Source: Bradyrhizobium arachidis (lineage in GTDB: Bacteria > Pseudomonadota > Alphaproteobacteria > Rhizobiales > Xanthobacteraceae). Taken from it: a stretch of DNA of 64,000 nt. This document shows, one piece after another, positions 1 through 9,100 of this stretch. A model generated the notes under the pieces. The model did not search any database and was not told where the DNA came from. It saw only the letters and a list, made by a program, of their open reading frames with translations. The stretch lies in contig NZ_CP030050.1 of the NCBI RefSeq assembly GCF_015291705.1, positions 806,001 through 870,000 on the forward strand. The letters run 5' to 3'. Every line of letters begins with the position of its first letter. The first letter of the stretch is position 1. Made by a program: the position numbers and the translations under genes.

Positions 1-60
1 CCAGACCCGGAATCTCGAGATTCCGGGTTCGATGCTTCGCATCGCCCCGGAATGACGGGT
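1..60. repeat. Dispersed palindromic repeat (partial, at window edge)
   Basis: Positions 5-28 form a perfect 24-bp palindrome centred on CTCGAG, followed by a second small hairpin around GATGCTTCGCATC and the tail CCCCGGAATGAC. The same architecture recurs at about 4398-4492. It lies just beyond the 3' end of yidC, so it may also act as a transcription stop. The left part lies outside the window. Confidence 0.7.
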
Positions 61-61
61 G

Positions 62-1906
62 CTACGTCGCCTTCCGCGCGAACGTCGCCTTGAGATTGTT
101 GAACAGCTCCACCTTCACGCCGTTGCGGCGCATGATGAAGCTCTGCTGGAGCACCGAGAGCAGATTGTTCCAGGCCCAGTAGATCACGAGGCCCGCCGGG
201 AAGCCGGCCAGCATGAAGGTGAAGATCAGCGGCATCCAGTTGAAGATGATCTGCTGCGTCGGATCCGGCGGCGTCGGGTTCAGCTTCATCTGGAACCACA
301 TCGTGATGCCCATGATGATCGGCCAGATGCCGAGCGCGAGGTAATGGCCGAACACCGGAATCGTGGTCGGATCGAACGGGATCAATCCGAACAGCGTGAA
401 CAGGTTGGTCGGATCCGGCGCGGAGAGGTCCTTGATCCAGCCGAAGAACGGCGCGTGCCGCATCTCGATGGTGACGAACAGCACCTTATAGAGCGAGAAG
501 AACACCGGGATCTGGATCACCACGGGAAGACAGCCGGCGACCGGATTGATCTTCTCCTTGCGGTAGATCTCCATCATCTCCTGCTGCTGCTTGACCTTGT
601 CATCGGGAAAGCGCTCCTTCAGCGCCTGCAGCTGCGGCTGGATCGACTTCATCTTCGCCATCGAGGCGTAGGACTTGTTCGCCAGCGGGAAGAACAGAAG
701 CTTCACGATCACGGTGACGAGCAGGATCGAGATGCCGAAATTGCCGAAGAAGCGGTAGAAGAAGTCGAGGCCGAGGAACATCGGCTTGGTGATGAAGTAG
801 AACCAGCCCCAATCGATCAACAGATCGAAATGGTTGAGGCCGAGCTCCTTGTTGTAGCCGCCGAGGCCGGCGAACGGGAACACGCCGACCACGCCGGCTT
901 CCTTGGCGCCAGCGAACAGCCGCGCGTTCGCGGTGGCTGTGCCGCCGATCGCGACGGTGACGGGGTCGAGCAGATAGTCGGTCTGGTAGGTGTGGACGTT
1001 GCCGGTCGGGTTCGACGAGAAGCGCGCCTGCAGCTGCGCATTGGTGTCCGGCAGCAGCGCCGAAGCCCAGTACTTGTCGGTGATGCCGAGCCAGCCATTG
1101 GTGGCCTTGAAGTTCACCGTCTTGGCTTCGTCGATCTTCTTGTAGGCATATTCCTGCAGGCCATCGAGATAGCCGATCAGGCCTTCATGCAGGATGTAAT
1201 AGCCCGAGACCTGCGGCGTGCCGTGGCGCGAGATCAGCGCGAACGGATAGAGCGTAACCGGCGCGTTGCCGACATTGCTCACCTCGTCCTTGATGGTGAA
1301 GAGGTAGTGGTCGTCGACCGAGATGGTGCGGCGGAAGGTGAGGCCCTCGCCATTGTCCCATTTCAGCACCACCGGCGTCGTCGGCGTCAGGCTGCCGCTG
1401 CCGTCCTGCTGCCAGATGGTCTGGGCATCCGGCATCTTCGCGGTCACGCCCGTGGCGGCCACCCAGCCGAACTCGGCGTAATAGGGTTCGGCCGTGCCCG
1501 AGGGCGAATAGAGGATGATCGGCGGCGATTTCGGGTCGACCGTCTCGCGATATTGCACCAGCGCGAGGTCGTCGATGCGGCCGCCCTTCAGCGAGACGCT
1601 GCCGGAAAGCCGCGGCGTGTCGATCTTCACGCGCGGGCTGGCTTCGATCGCGGCGCTGCGGGCAACGACCGGCTGGGCCTGCTGGTTGCCCGGCGCCGCG
1701 GCAGGCGCGGGCGCATTGCCGGCCTGCGGTGTCGCGCCCGGCGTTGCCGAGGCGGTCGGCTGCGGCGTGTTCTTCTGGAGCTCGGCCTGCACCTGCTGCT
1801 GGGCGCGCTGCTTCTCCATCTGCGGGACGTTGTAGAAATATTGCCAGGCAATCAGGACGAGGCCCGACAGAATGACGGCGAGGATGGTATTGCGATTGTC
1901 GGTCAT
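62..1906 (-). CDS. yidC: Membrane protein insertase YidC
   Basis: YidC/Oxa1-family insertase of the inner membrane; it inserts and folds membrane proteins with or without SecYEG. The 614-residue length is normal for the Gram-negative form. An N-terminal membrane anchor (about residues 5-22) is followed by a Pro/Ala/Gln-rich linker, a large periplasmic beta domain (about 70-355) and the C-terminal Oxa1 core with several membrane helices (about 370-590, including a GCLPVVIQIPVFFSLYKVL stretch). It is the third gene of rpmH-rnpA-yidC, starting 16 bases after rnpA ends. No yidD lies between rnpA and yidC. Confidence 0.97.
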   Translation of the reverse strand: MTDNRNTILAVILSGLVLIAWQYFYNVPQMEKQRAQQQVQAELQKNTPQPTASATPGATPQAGNAPAPAAAPGNQQAQPVVARSAAIEASPRVKIDTPRLSGSVSLKGGRIDDLALVQYRETVDPKSPPIILYSPSGTAEPYYAEFGWVAATGVTAKMPDAQTIWQQDGSGSLTPTTPVVLKWDNGEGLTFRRTISVDDHYLFTIKDEVSNVGNAPVTLYPFALISRHGTPQVSGYYILHEGLIGYLDGLQEYAYKKIDEAKTVNFKATNGWLGITDKYWASALLPDTNAQLQARFSSNPTGNVHTYQTDYLLDPVTVAIGGTATANARLFAGAKEAGVVGVFPFAGLGGYNKELGLNHFDLLIDWGWFYFITKPMFLGLDFFYRFFGNFGISILLVTVIVKLLFFPLANKSYASMAKMKSIQPQLQALKERFPDDKVKQQQEMMEIYRKEKINPVAGCLPVVIQIPVFFSLYKVLFVTIEMRHAPFFGWIKDLSAPDPTNLFTLFGLIPFDPTTIPVFGHYLALGIWPIIMGITMWFQMKLNPTPPDPTQQIIFNWMPLIFTFMLAGFPAGLVIYWAWNNLLSVLQQSFIMRRNGVKVELFNNLKATFARKAT

Positions 1907-1922
1907 CTCTAATGTCTCGTCA

Positions 1923-2330
1923 TCAATCCGGTTTGCGGCTGGCAGGGGCAGCGCCCGGCTTTTCGCCGCGCCGCTTCGCAGATCCCTTGTCGGATCCCCT
2001 GGCCGTATGCCGCGCGGGCTTCGTGAACGCTATGCGCAGATCGTCGAGCATGGTGGCGAAGTCGCGCGAGAGCGCGTCCCTTCGGCCGACCAGTACATAA
2101 TCATGATGGGGCTGCATCGACACCGGATCGAGCCGCTTCACCAATTCGCGAAGTCGGCGCCGGATGCGATTGCGCTCGGGGGCGTTGCCGTTCTTTTTGG
2201 TGACGGTGAAGCCGACCCGGATCGGGCCAGAATCGTCGCGGCGGCGGCTTTGCAGGACGAACGCGGGACTATTCGCCCGCGCGCCATTGGCAACGGCGAG
2301 GAAATCCGCCCGCTGCCTCAGCCGATCCAT
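1923..2330 (-). CDS. rnpA: Ribonuclease P protein component
   Basis: Protein subunit of RNase P, which binds the catalytic RNA and helps process the 5' ends of precursor tRNAs. The RNR signature region is visible as ERNRIRRRLREL (about residues 52-63), preceded by VGFTVTKKNGNAPE. The C-terminal 30 residues are a basic, low-complexity tail beyond the usual fold, a common alphaproteobacterial extension. It lies 28 bases downstream of rpmH, the classic order, and is probably cotranscribed with it. Confidence 0.95.
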   Translation of the reverse strand: MDRLRQRADFLAVANGARANSPAFVLQSRRRDDSGPIRVGFTVTKKNGNAPERNRIRRRLRELVKRLDPVSMQPHHDYVLVGRRDALSRDFATMLDDLRIAFTKPARHTARGSDKGSAKRRGEKPGAAPASRKPD

Positions 2331-2358
2331 GATGAAATCCCAAAAATGGGGGTCCGGC

Positions 2359-2493
2359 TCAGGCGCTCAGACGCTTGCGGCCGCGGGCGCGGCGGGCGGC
2401 GAGGACCTTGCGGCCGCCGGCAGTGGCGAGACGGGCACGGAAACCGTGACGGCGCTTGCGCACCAGTTTGCTGGGTTGATAAGTCCGCTTCAC
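2359..2493 (-). CDS. rpmH: 50S ribosomal protein L34
   Basis: 44-residue ribosomal protein L34 of the large subunit. The sequence begins [18 protein letters not shown] and ends [10 protein letters not shown], the normal full length. The start is GTG at 2493-2491, chosen because it gives the canonical N-terminus, and a GGAGAA ribosome-binding site lies about 8 bases upstream. A longer upstream reading frame exists but adds non-conserved residues. It is first in the rpmH-rnpA-yidC operon, behind the promoter at 2634-2662. Confidence 0.95.
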   Translation of the reverse strand: MKRTYQPSKLVRKRRHGFRARLATAGGRKVLAARRARGRKRLSA

Positions 2494-2633
2494 GGGTTTT
2501 TCTCCGCTGACCGGGCAATTTGCCTGTAGAATTGATGGTAAAGTCCGGAAGATGCGGCCCAAAACGGGCCTTTTTCGGCCCCAAGAGAGCCGCTCCCGGC
2601 GTCACACCGGGTCATCGCGGACAATTTGCGCGG

Positions 2634-2662
2634 CTTATAAGGGAGCGTCTTGTTTTCGTCAA
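2634..2662 (-). promoter_or_regulatory. Predicted sigma-70 promoter of rpmH-rnpA-yidC
   Basis: Read on the minus strand, TTGACG (2662-2657) is separated by 17 bases from TATAAG (2639-2634), a near-consensus housekeeping promoter. It lies about 140 bases upstream of the rpmH GTG. The intervening leader is GC-rich. The rest of the 2494-2873 gap holds no gene I can support. Confidence 0.7.
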
Positions 2663-2873
2663 CGCCGCAAGAGCGCGCTGTTCCGGTGAATATCGCTGTT
2701 TGTGCGGGGTTTTTAACCCTTGAGGTAGCGACTCGCCGCGTCCGTGATTACATCCCACCTTGGCAGATTAGCGATCTGTAATTTGACCGGGCGGGGGGCG
2801 GACCGCATCCTTCCTCAGCCAGATCGTTCACCAAGCAAGTTGTTCACTCGGCAAGGCAGCGAGGACGAATTTC

Positions 2874-4373
2874 GTGGCAGCGACAGACCTCCAGCCGATC
2901 CAGGATGCGGATCAGCGGGACCCGGCGGCGACGCGGCCGCGGGGGCCTGCCGGGCTTGGGCTGTCGGGCAAGCTGCTGCTGCTCACTGTGCCCCTGGTGA
3001 TGATCGCGGCCATCCTGCTCTACGTGCCAGCCATCGCCAACTTCTGGGTCAACCGCCTCAACGACCGCGTCGCGGCGGCCAACACGGCAGCACTGGTGCT
3101 GGATGCGGCTCCGCTCGGCATGGTCCCCGATTCGCTCTCGCGCGAGATCCTGAAGAGCATCAATGCCCGCGCCGTTGCCATCAAGATGGGCCAGCAGCGC
3201 CGTCTGCTCGCCAGCGACAATTTGCCTACCACGATCGAGCATGACGTCGACCTGCGCGACATGAGCGTGTGGGAAGCGATCACCGGCTCGTTCCAGATGA
3301 TGCTGGAGACCGGCAACCAGCCGATCCGCATCGTCGGGCCCGGCGTCGGCAATGCCCAATTCGTCGAGATCGTGACCGACGAATTGCCGCTGCGGCAGTC
3401 GATGTACCGCTTCTCCCGCAACGTCGTGGTGGTGGCGCTGATCATCGGCGTCCTGACCGCGGGTCTCGTCTATCTCGCGCTCCATTATCTGTTCGTGCGG
3501 CCGATGCGGCGGCTGACCGCGAGCCTGGTCGGCTTCCACGAGAACCCGGAGAGCTCGGCGCGCATCATCGTGCCGAGCCAGCGCAGCGACGAGATCGGCG
3601 TCGCAGAACGCGAATTGTCGGACATGCAGCGCGATCTGATGTCGATGCTGAATCAGAAGAGCCGGCTCGCCGCGCTCGGTCTCGCCGTGTCCAAGATCAA
3701 TCACGATCTGCGCAATCTGCTCGCCTCCGCGCAGCTGCTGTCCGACCAGCTCGCCAGCGTGCCCGATCCGCGGGTGCAGCGCTTTGCGCCGAAGCTGGTG
3801 CGCTCGCTCGAGCGCGCCATCGCCTTCTGCCAGTCGACACTTTCTTATGGCCGCGCCCAGGAGGCCGCGCCCGACCGCCGCATGATCCTGATCGAGCCCG
3901 TGGTGCTCGAGGTGCGCGAGACGGCGGGGCTTGCCAGCGACGCCTCGATCGCCTGGGTCGCCGCGATCGAGCGCGGGCTCGCCATCGATGCCGATCCCGA
4001 TCAGCTGTTCCGCGTGCTGCTCAACCTCGTCCGCAACGCCGCCCAGGCGCTGGAAAGCCATTCCTCGGGCGATGGCGGCGCGCAGCAGATCCGGATCACG
4101 GGAAAGCGCGAAGGCGCCGTCGCGATTTTGGAGGTCTCCGATACCGGCCCCGGCGTGCCTCAGAAGACCCGCGAGCATCTGTTCGAGGCGTTCCAGACCT
4201 CCGGCCGCCCCGGCGGCAGCGGTCTCGGCCTGGCGATCGCCGCCGAGCTGGTCCGCGCCCATGGCGGCGACATTCACCTCGTCGAAGGCACCATCGGCGC
4301 CACCTTCCGGATCGTCATCCCCGACCGCCCCGTGGAACTCCTCTCCATTCGCAACGAGCGGCAGAGGGCGTAG
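2874..4373 (+). CDS. Membrane sensor histidine kinase
   Basis: 499-residue sensor kinase. It has a membrane segment at about 33-52, an extracytoplasmic sensor region of about 130 residues, a second membrane segment at about 183-206, then HAMP and a phosphoacceptor helix with His277 in KINHDLRNLL. The ATPase domain shows the N-box LLNLVRNAAQAL, then DTGPGVP and a GSGLGLAIAAELV G-box. The start is GTG with AGGAC upstream. No response regulator gene adjoins it, so the partner is elsewhere and the signal is unknown. Confidence 0.9.
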   Translation: MAATDLQPIQDADQRDPAATRPRGPAGLGLSGKLLLLTVPLVMIAAILLYVPAIANFWVNRLNDRVAAANTAALVLDAAPLGMVPDSLSREILKSINARAVAIKMGQQRRLLASDNLPTTIEHDVDLRDMSVWEAITGSFQMMLETGNQPIRIVGPGVGNAQFVEIVTDELPLRQSMYRFSRNVVVVALIIGVLTAGLVYLALHYLFVRPMRRLTASLVGFHENPESSARIIVPSQRSDEIGVAERELSDMQRDLMSMLNQKSRLAALGLAVSKINHDLRNLLASAQLLSDQLASVPDPRVQRFAPKLVRSLERAIAFCQSTLSYGRAQEAAPDRRMILIEPVVLEVRETAGLASDASIAWVAAIERGLAIDADPDQLFRVLLNLVRNAAQALESHSSGDGGAQQIRITGKREGAVAILEVSDTGPGVPQKTREHLFEAFQTSGRPGGSGLGLAIAAELVRAHGGDIHLVEGTIGATFRIVIPDRPVELLSIRNERQRA

Positions 4374-4397
4374 GTCGGCCAGAGGCCGAGTGAACCT

Positions 4398-4492
4398 GTC
4401 ATTCCGGGGCGGCGCAAAGCGCCGAACCCGGAATCCAGAGGTTTTGGGCGCGAGATTCCGGGTTCTCGCTTCGCGAGCCCCGGAATGACCGG
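4398..4492. repeat. Dispersed palindromic repeat
   Basis: About 95 bp flanked by CATTCCGGGG and CCCCGGAATG inverted ends, with internal hairpins (GGCGCAAAGCGCC; CTCGCTTCGCGAG). Its right half matches the repeat at 1-60 base for base in the conserved arms. It sits just after the histidine kinase stop and may help end transcription. Confidence 0.75.
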
Positions 4493-4639
4493 GTGGAGAT
4501 CGTCATCTCCCTGCAAAATCTCCCCAACCCGGACCTTGCCAATCGGGACAAGAGCGGTTAGTCAGAGCGCTCTTTCGCACCCCTCCGGCGCTGTCCGGAG
4601 GCTGCGTGTGGGCTAAAGCCCGCACCATCAGCGAAAAAC

Positions 4640-4716
4640 GCGCCCGTAGCTCAGCTGGATAGAGCATCAGACTACGAATCTGAGGGTCGGACGTTCGAAT
4701 CGTTCCGGGCGCGCCA
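4640..4716 (+). tRNA. tRNA-Arg (anticodon ACG)
   Basis: 77-base tRNA with encoded CCA. The acceptor GCGCCCG pairs with CGGGCGC, the D-arm contains AGCTCAGCTGGATAGAG, the anticodon stem TCAGA/TCTGA holds loop CTACGAA (anticodon ACG), and the T-arm GGACG/CGTTC holds TTCGAAT with one G-U pair. It reads arginine CGN codons after A34 modification to inosine. Confidence 0.97.
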
Positions 4717-4933
4717 TTTTCCGTCCTTTGGCGGTGATATCTCCCCATCCCTTGGTGCGAATGGGTGTGCCGGACAGGCTCGGCATCGCCGCGACCCGCA
4801 TTCATCGGGAAGCTCACAAAGCGCTGCCGGGCAAGGACGAAACCTTTTGCCGGACGGGCGAAGCCAGCCGGAAACAAACCAAGCCTAGCCTCGCCCAAGC
4901 TGCCCCGTCCAACCCGATTTAAGGGAGGGTCTC

Positions 4934-5308
4934 ATGAAAGCAGCACTGTTGGCACTATTGCTTCTTGGCCAGCCCGCGATCCCGATTTCAGACCGAGTGC
5001 CCATCTTCAACGTGGAAGCCCTCTGCAGGGATGTTTCCGCTGACGACAAAGCGTCAGGGCTCGCCCTGGCGCAGGATGCCGGCGAATGCATGCGTGACGA
5101 GACACTGGCGCAGCAACAGCTCGGTTCGGCCTGGCTGACTGTTCCGGGGCCCGCGCGTGAGAGTTGCGAAGGCGAGGCTTCGGCAGATGGAATCCAAAGC
5201 TATGTCGATCTGCTGACCTGTCTGCAGATGTCAGGCTGGGCGAATCCGGCTTCCCCGCCGGCGACCCCGCTCAGGGGCGCGAGCAAGATGCGGAACGCCA
5301 AGCGATGA
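4934..5308 (+). CDS. Hypothetical exported protein
   Basis: 124 residues that I do not recognise. The N-terminus [19 protein letters not shown] looks like a short signal peptide. The rest has four cysteines (about residues 31, 52, 78 and 95), suggesting an oxidised periplasmic protein. A strong GGGAGGG ribosome-binding site precedes the ATG. The C-terminal 20 residues are Pro/Arg-rich and probably disordered. The 3' end runs antisense over the decayed tail of the CbrC-like remnant. It is monocistronic, downstream of tRNA-Arg. Confidence 0.6.
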   Translation: MKAALLALLLLGQPAIPISDRVPIFNVEALCRDVSADDKASGLALAQDAGECMRDETLAQQQLGSAWLTVPGPARESCEGEASADGIQSYVDLLTCLQMSGWANPASPPATPLRGASKMRNAKR

Positions 5309-5583
5309 GATGAGGCTTGATTGCCGCAACGACGGAGGTGCGCTGCCTGTCGCGCACCGACCCCCGACTCGTCAGTGAAGCTCGCGCCATGTTTTCCATG
5401 TGCCGATCCATCGGCGACACACCACGGACATAGGCTTTCACATAGTTCTTCTGCTGCGTACACCGGGCCAATGTAGACATACCCTCGTGCTTGCCCGCAA
5501 CATATGCACTGGACGTCAGATTTCTGAACGCTGCCGGTCGCGACAGGGTCCGGGTGATACTTGAAGCTTGGAAGGTTGCTCAC
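5200..5583 (-). pseudogene. CbrC-family (UPF0167) gene remnant
   Basis: The first ~75 residues (5583 down to about 5353) look like the start of the CbrC/UPF0167 family: [15 protein letters not shown], then a CxCC pair (QCICCG) and [15 protein letters not shown]. After TDESGVG the expected remaining ~100 residues are replaced by unrelated sequence, and no other minus-strand frame restores them. The start used here is a GTG giving VSNLPSF; the open frame extends to 5628. I read it as a 3'-truncated, probably non-functional copy. Its biochemical role is unknown to me. Confidence 0.6.
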
Positions 5584-5697
5584 CGATTGCCCCGTGAGAA
5601 TAGCGGACTTGGCGATCGTAAAGTCCAAAATGGCCTGATCGCAAGCAACTCTGACCGATTAGGATGACTTGGTAAGTCAGCTCCAAGGCGTTGCCGG

Positions 5698-5754
5698 ATG
5701 GCTCTATTAGCCTTCAATGGCTCTATTAGCCTTCAATGGCTCTATTAGCCTTCA
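5698..5754. repeat. Three tandem 19-bp direct repeats
   Basis: The unit ATGGCTCTATTAGCCTTCA occurs three times without mismatch at 5698-5716, 5717-5735 and 5736-5754. Nineteen is not a multiple of three, so it is not a protein repeat. It lies between the CbrC remnant and the 3' end of the next minus-strand gene and is probably a slippage array. Confidence 0.95.
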
Positions 5755-5779
5755 AGCATCTCTGCAAAGCGGGAATTGC

Positions 5780-6121
5780 TCAGGGCCGACCGCGGCCTTG
5801 GATCGGAATTCTTGCCGCAACGTCTGGCCGGTTTTTCTCGAGCCAGGCTATGGCCTCCGGTCCGTCGACAACACACTCGAAGGTTTCCCAGGCTGGATCC
5901 TCGATGGTGTCGGGTTGCAGGCGTTTCGCCGCATACTCGACCAGTTCATGCAGGCCCTCGTATCCTCGTCGGCGCTCGAGGGAGTCCGCAATCGCCGGGC
6001 TGGCCCAGCCGCGTTGGGCCAGATCGACAATGCTCGGACCGTCAGCCTCGCTGAACCAGGGCGTGGCATCGAACTCGAGACAGAGGATGTTATCGGCGGT
6101 ATGGCAAGTCGCGTGGATCAT
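5780..6121 (-). CDS. Conserved-looking hypothetical protein
   Basis: 113 residues from the ATG at 6121 (MIHATCHTADN); an upstream in-frame ATG at 6172 gives a less natural Arg/Ala-rich start. No signal peptide or membrane segment. The sequence is acidic and Trp-containing, with stretches such as GYEGLHELVEYAAKRL and WETFECVVDGPEAIAWL that look like a small folded protein. I cannot assign a family. It follows the glutamate dehydrogenase on the same strand with a gap of about 55 bases and could be transcribed with it. Confidence 0.6.
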   Translation of the reverse strand: MIHATCHTADNILCLEFDATPWFSEADGPSIVDLAQRGWASPAIADSLERRRGYEGLHELVEYAAKRLQPDTIEDPAWETFECVVDGPEAIAWLEKNRPDVAARIPIQGRGRP

Positions 6122-6176
6122 CGGATTCCTCCGTCTTGCGCTAGCTGCACGTCGCTCATCGCTGTCTCGCACGCCC

Positions 6177-9100
6177 TCAGGCTTTGACCAGGTCCCCCAG
6201 CAGGTTCGCCGCCACCATCAGCTTGGCGAGCGTCAGGCCGCCGGCGGCAATCTCCTCGACGGCACGACGGATACGCGTCGCCTCGGGATGAGCTGCAAGC
6301 CAGGTCTCCGCTGCCTGCTGACCGGATTGGCCGATCGTCAGCATATCTGCGGCCAGGCGTCTTTCGGCAGCTGCGATCAGGTCGACGGCGCGGTCGATGG
6401 CGAGGCGTTCGAAATGATCGCTGGCCGGCACGTTGCGCGCAGCGGCGGTGATGCGGTCGAGACGGAAATTGGCCTCGGCGGCAAAGAACGTCGCGGCGGC
6501 ATCACCGATGCTGCGGCTGGTGCGCTCGGCGACCGTCACGATATCAGGCGCCGGGACCAGGGCATCGAGATCGGCCAGTTCGCTGGCGAGGCCGGACGGG
6601 ACGCCGGCATCGGTCAGGTCCTGCCGGCGCTTGCTGCGTGCGGCCTGCATGTCCGCTGGAAGGGCCGTGTCGAGCGAGGCCGCGATCTCGCGGACCGCAG
6701 GGCCAAACCGGGCAATGACCGCGCCCAAGCCATCCCCAAAATCGACATTGCGCACATACCAGACCATGCGGGAGAGCAGGAGATCCTGGATCGCCGCGTA
6801 GAGGCTGAGCTGCAACTGCCCGTCGATTCGATTGTCGAGCGCGTCGATCGCGTCATTGAGTCGCCTGAGCTCGTAGATCGCATCCACCGCCACCTGGGCC
6901 ATGACGATGGTCGAGATATCGGCGTCGGTCTCGTCGGTCAGGCGTACGATGCAGGCCGGGCCCCCGCGGTTGATCACGGCATTGACGAGACTGGTCGCGA
7001 TGATCTCGCGTCGGAGTCGATGGAGCTCGACCGCGGCCGGGAATTTGTCGAGAACCTCGCGCGGAAAATACAGGGACAGTCTGCGGGCGAGATAAGGATC
7101 GTCAGGCACGCCGGTTTCGAGCAGGTCACTGTAGAGCGTCAGCTTGGCGTAGGCGAGCAACACCGCGAGCTCGGGCCGTGTCAGGGACTGCCCGCGCCTG
7201 GTCCGTTCGGCGATCGCGGCGTCGTCAGGCAGGAATTCGACGGCGCGGCTGAGCAGGCTGCGCTGCTCGAGCGACTGCATCAGGCGCGTGAGGAAGCCGG
7301 TCTCGGCCATGCCCTTGCGTTCGGCGAGCGAGAGCGCCAGCGTCTGCAGATAGTTGTTGCGCAGGACCAGCGCACCGACTTCGTCGGTCATCGCGGCAAG
7401 CAGGGTGTTGCGGTCAACCGGGCTGAGGCGTCCCTCGCGCTCGGGGCGCGCCAATGCGATCTTGATGTTGACCTCGACGTCGGACGTATTCACGCCGGCC
7501 GAATTGTCGATCGCATCGGTGTTGAGCTTGACGCCCTTCTGCGCCGCTTCGATGCGCCCGCGCTGGGTGAGGCCGAGATTGGCGCCTTCGCCGATCACCC
7601 TGGCGCGAACGTCGGTCCCGCTGATGCGGATCGGATCATTGGCGCGGTCGCCGGCCTGATCGTCGCTCTCCGCCGAGGCCCGGACATAGGTGCCGATGCC
7701 GCCGAACCACAAGAGGTCCGCGCGCGCCTTCAGGATTGCCGTCATCACCTCGAAGGGCGTTGCCTGCTCCTTGTCGAGATCGAGCAGGGTGCGCACTTCC
7801 GGGGCGAGCGGAATCGCCTTGAGCGAGCGCGAGAACACGCCGCCTCCTTCCGAGATCAGAGATTTGTCGTAGTCCTGCCAGCTCGATCGCGGCAGGTCGA
7901 ACAGGCGCTTGCGCTCAGTGAAGCTGATCGCCGGGTCGGGGGAGGGATCGATGAAGATGTCGCGGTGATCGAACGCCGCAACGAGCCTCGTCGCCGGCGA
8001 GAGCAGCATGCCGTTGCCGAAGACGTCGCCCGACATGTCGCCGACGCCGACCACGGTGAAAGGCATGGTCTGAATGTCGGTGCCGAGCTCGCGGAAGTGG
8101 CGCTTGACCGCCTCCCAGGCGCCGCGCGCCGTGATCCCCATCTTCTTGTGGTCGTAGCCCTGGCTGCCGCCGGAGGCGAAGGCATCGCCGAGCCAATGGT
8201 CCTTCTCGGCCGAGATCGCGTTGGCGACGTCGGAGAAGGTGGCGGTGCCCTTGTCGGCGGCGACGACCAGATAGGGATCGTCGCCGTCATGCCGCACGGT
8301 CAAGTCGGGCGGCACCACGATGTCGCCGTCGAGATTGTCGGTGAGTTCGAGCAGCGAGCGCACGAAGATGCGATAGGCCTCGGTGCCCTCCGCGAGCCAC
8401 GCCTCGCGATCGGAGGGCGGCGGCAGGCGCTTGGGCACGAAGCCGCCCTTGGCGCCGACCGGCACGATCACGGCGTTCTTGACTTGCTGCGCTTTCACGA
8501 GGCCGAGGATCTCGGTGCGGAAATCCTGCGGCCGGTCGGACCAGCGCAGGCCGCCGCGCGCGACCTTGCCGAAGCGCAGGTGAATGCCTTCGACACGCGG
8601 TGAGTAGACGAAGATCTCGTAGAGCGGTCGGGGAGGGGGCAGATCCTCGATCTTGCGCGCGTCGAACTTGAAGGAGATCACCGGGCGCGGATGTCCGTCC
8701 GGGCCAACCTGCCACAAATTGCTGCGGATGGTCGACTGCACCAGATTGGTGAAACGGCGCAGGATGCGGTCTTCATCGAGCGAGGCGACGGATTTGAGCT
8801 GCTCCTCGATCTCGGCAAGGAGAATTATCTCGCGTGCCGAACGCTCGCGATCGGTCAGGACGAGGCGCGGATCGCTGCGGGCCTGGAACAGCGCGACGAG
8901 GTTGGCCGTGATCGCGGCGTTCTTGCGCAAGGTCTCCCACATATAGTCCTGGGTGAAGGGTGCGCGGATCTGGTGCAAATAACGCGACAGCGCCCGGATG
9001 GTCGAGACTTCCCGCCAGCCCAGGGCCGTGCGCAGGATCAAGGCATTGTACCCGTCGGATTCGGCGCGATCGGTGACCACCGCCATGATCGAGGCCTCCA

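Noticed and set aside
59..1912. 617-residue plus-strand frame over yidC
   Set aside because: Pure antisense shadow of yidC with an Arg/Glu/His-rich composition and no recognisable domain.
2494..2873. Possible replication origin upstream of rpmH
   Set aside because: The rpmH neighbourhood often holds oriC in other bacteria, but I see no cluster of DnaA boxes (TTATCCACA-like) and no dnaA gene here.
4503..4898. Minus-strand frame of 131 residues across tRNA-Arg
   Set aside because: It contains GTIRTSDPQIRSLMLYPAELRA, the well-known false protein produced by reading the complement of tRNA genes.
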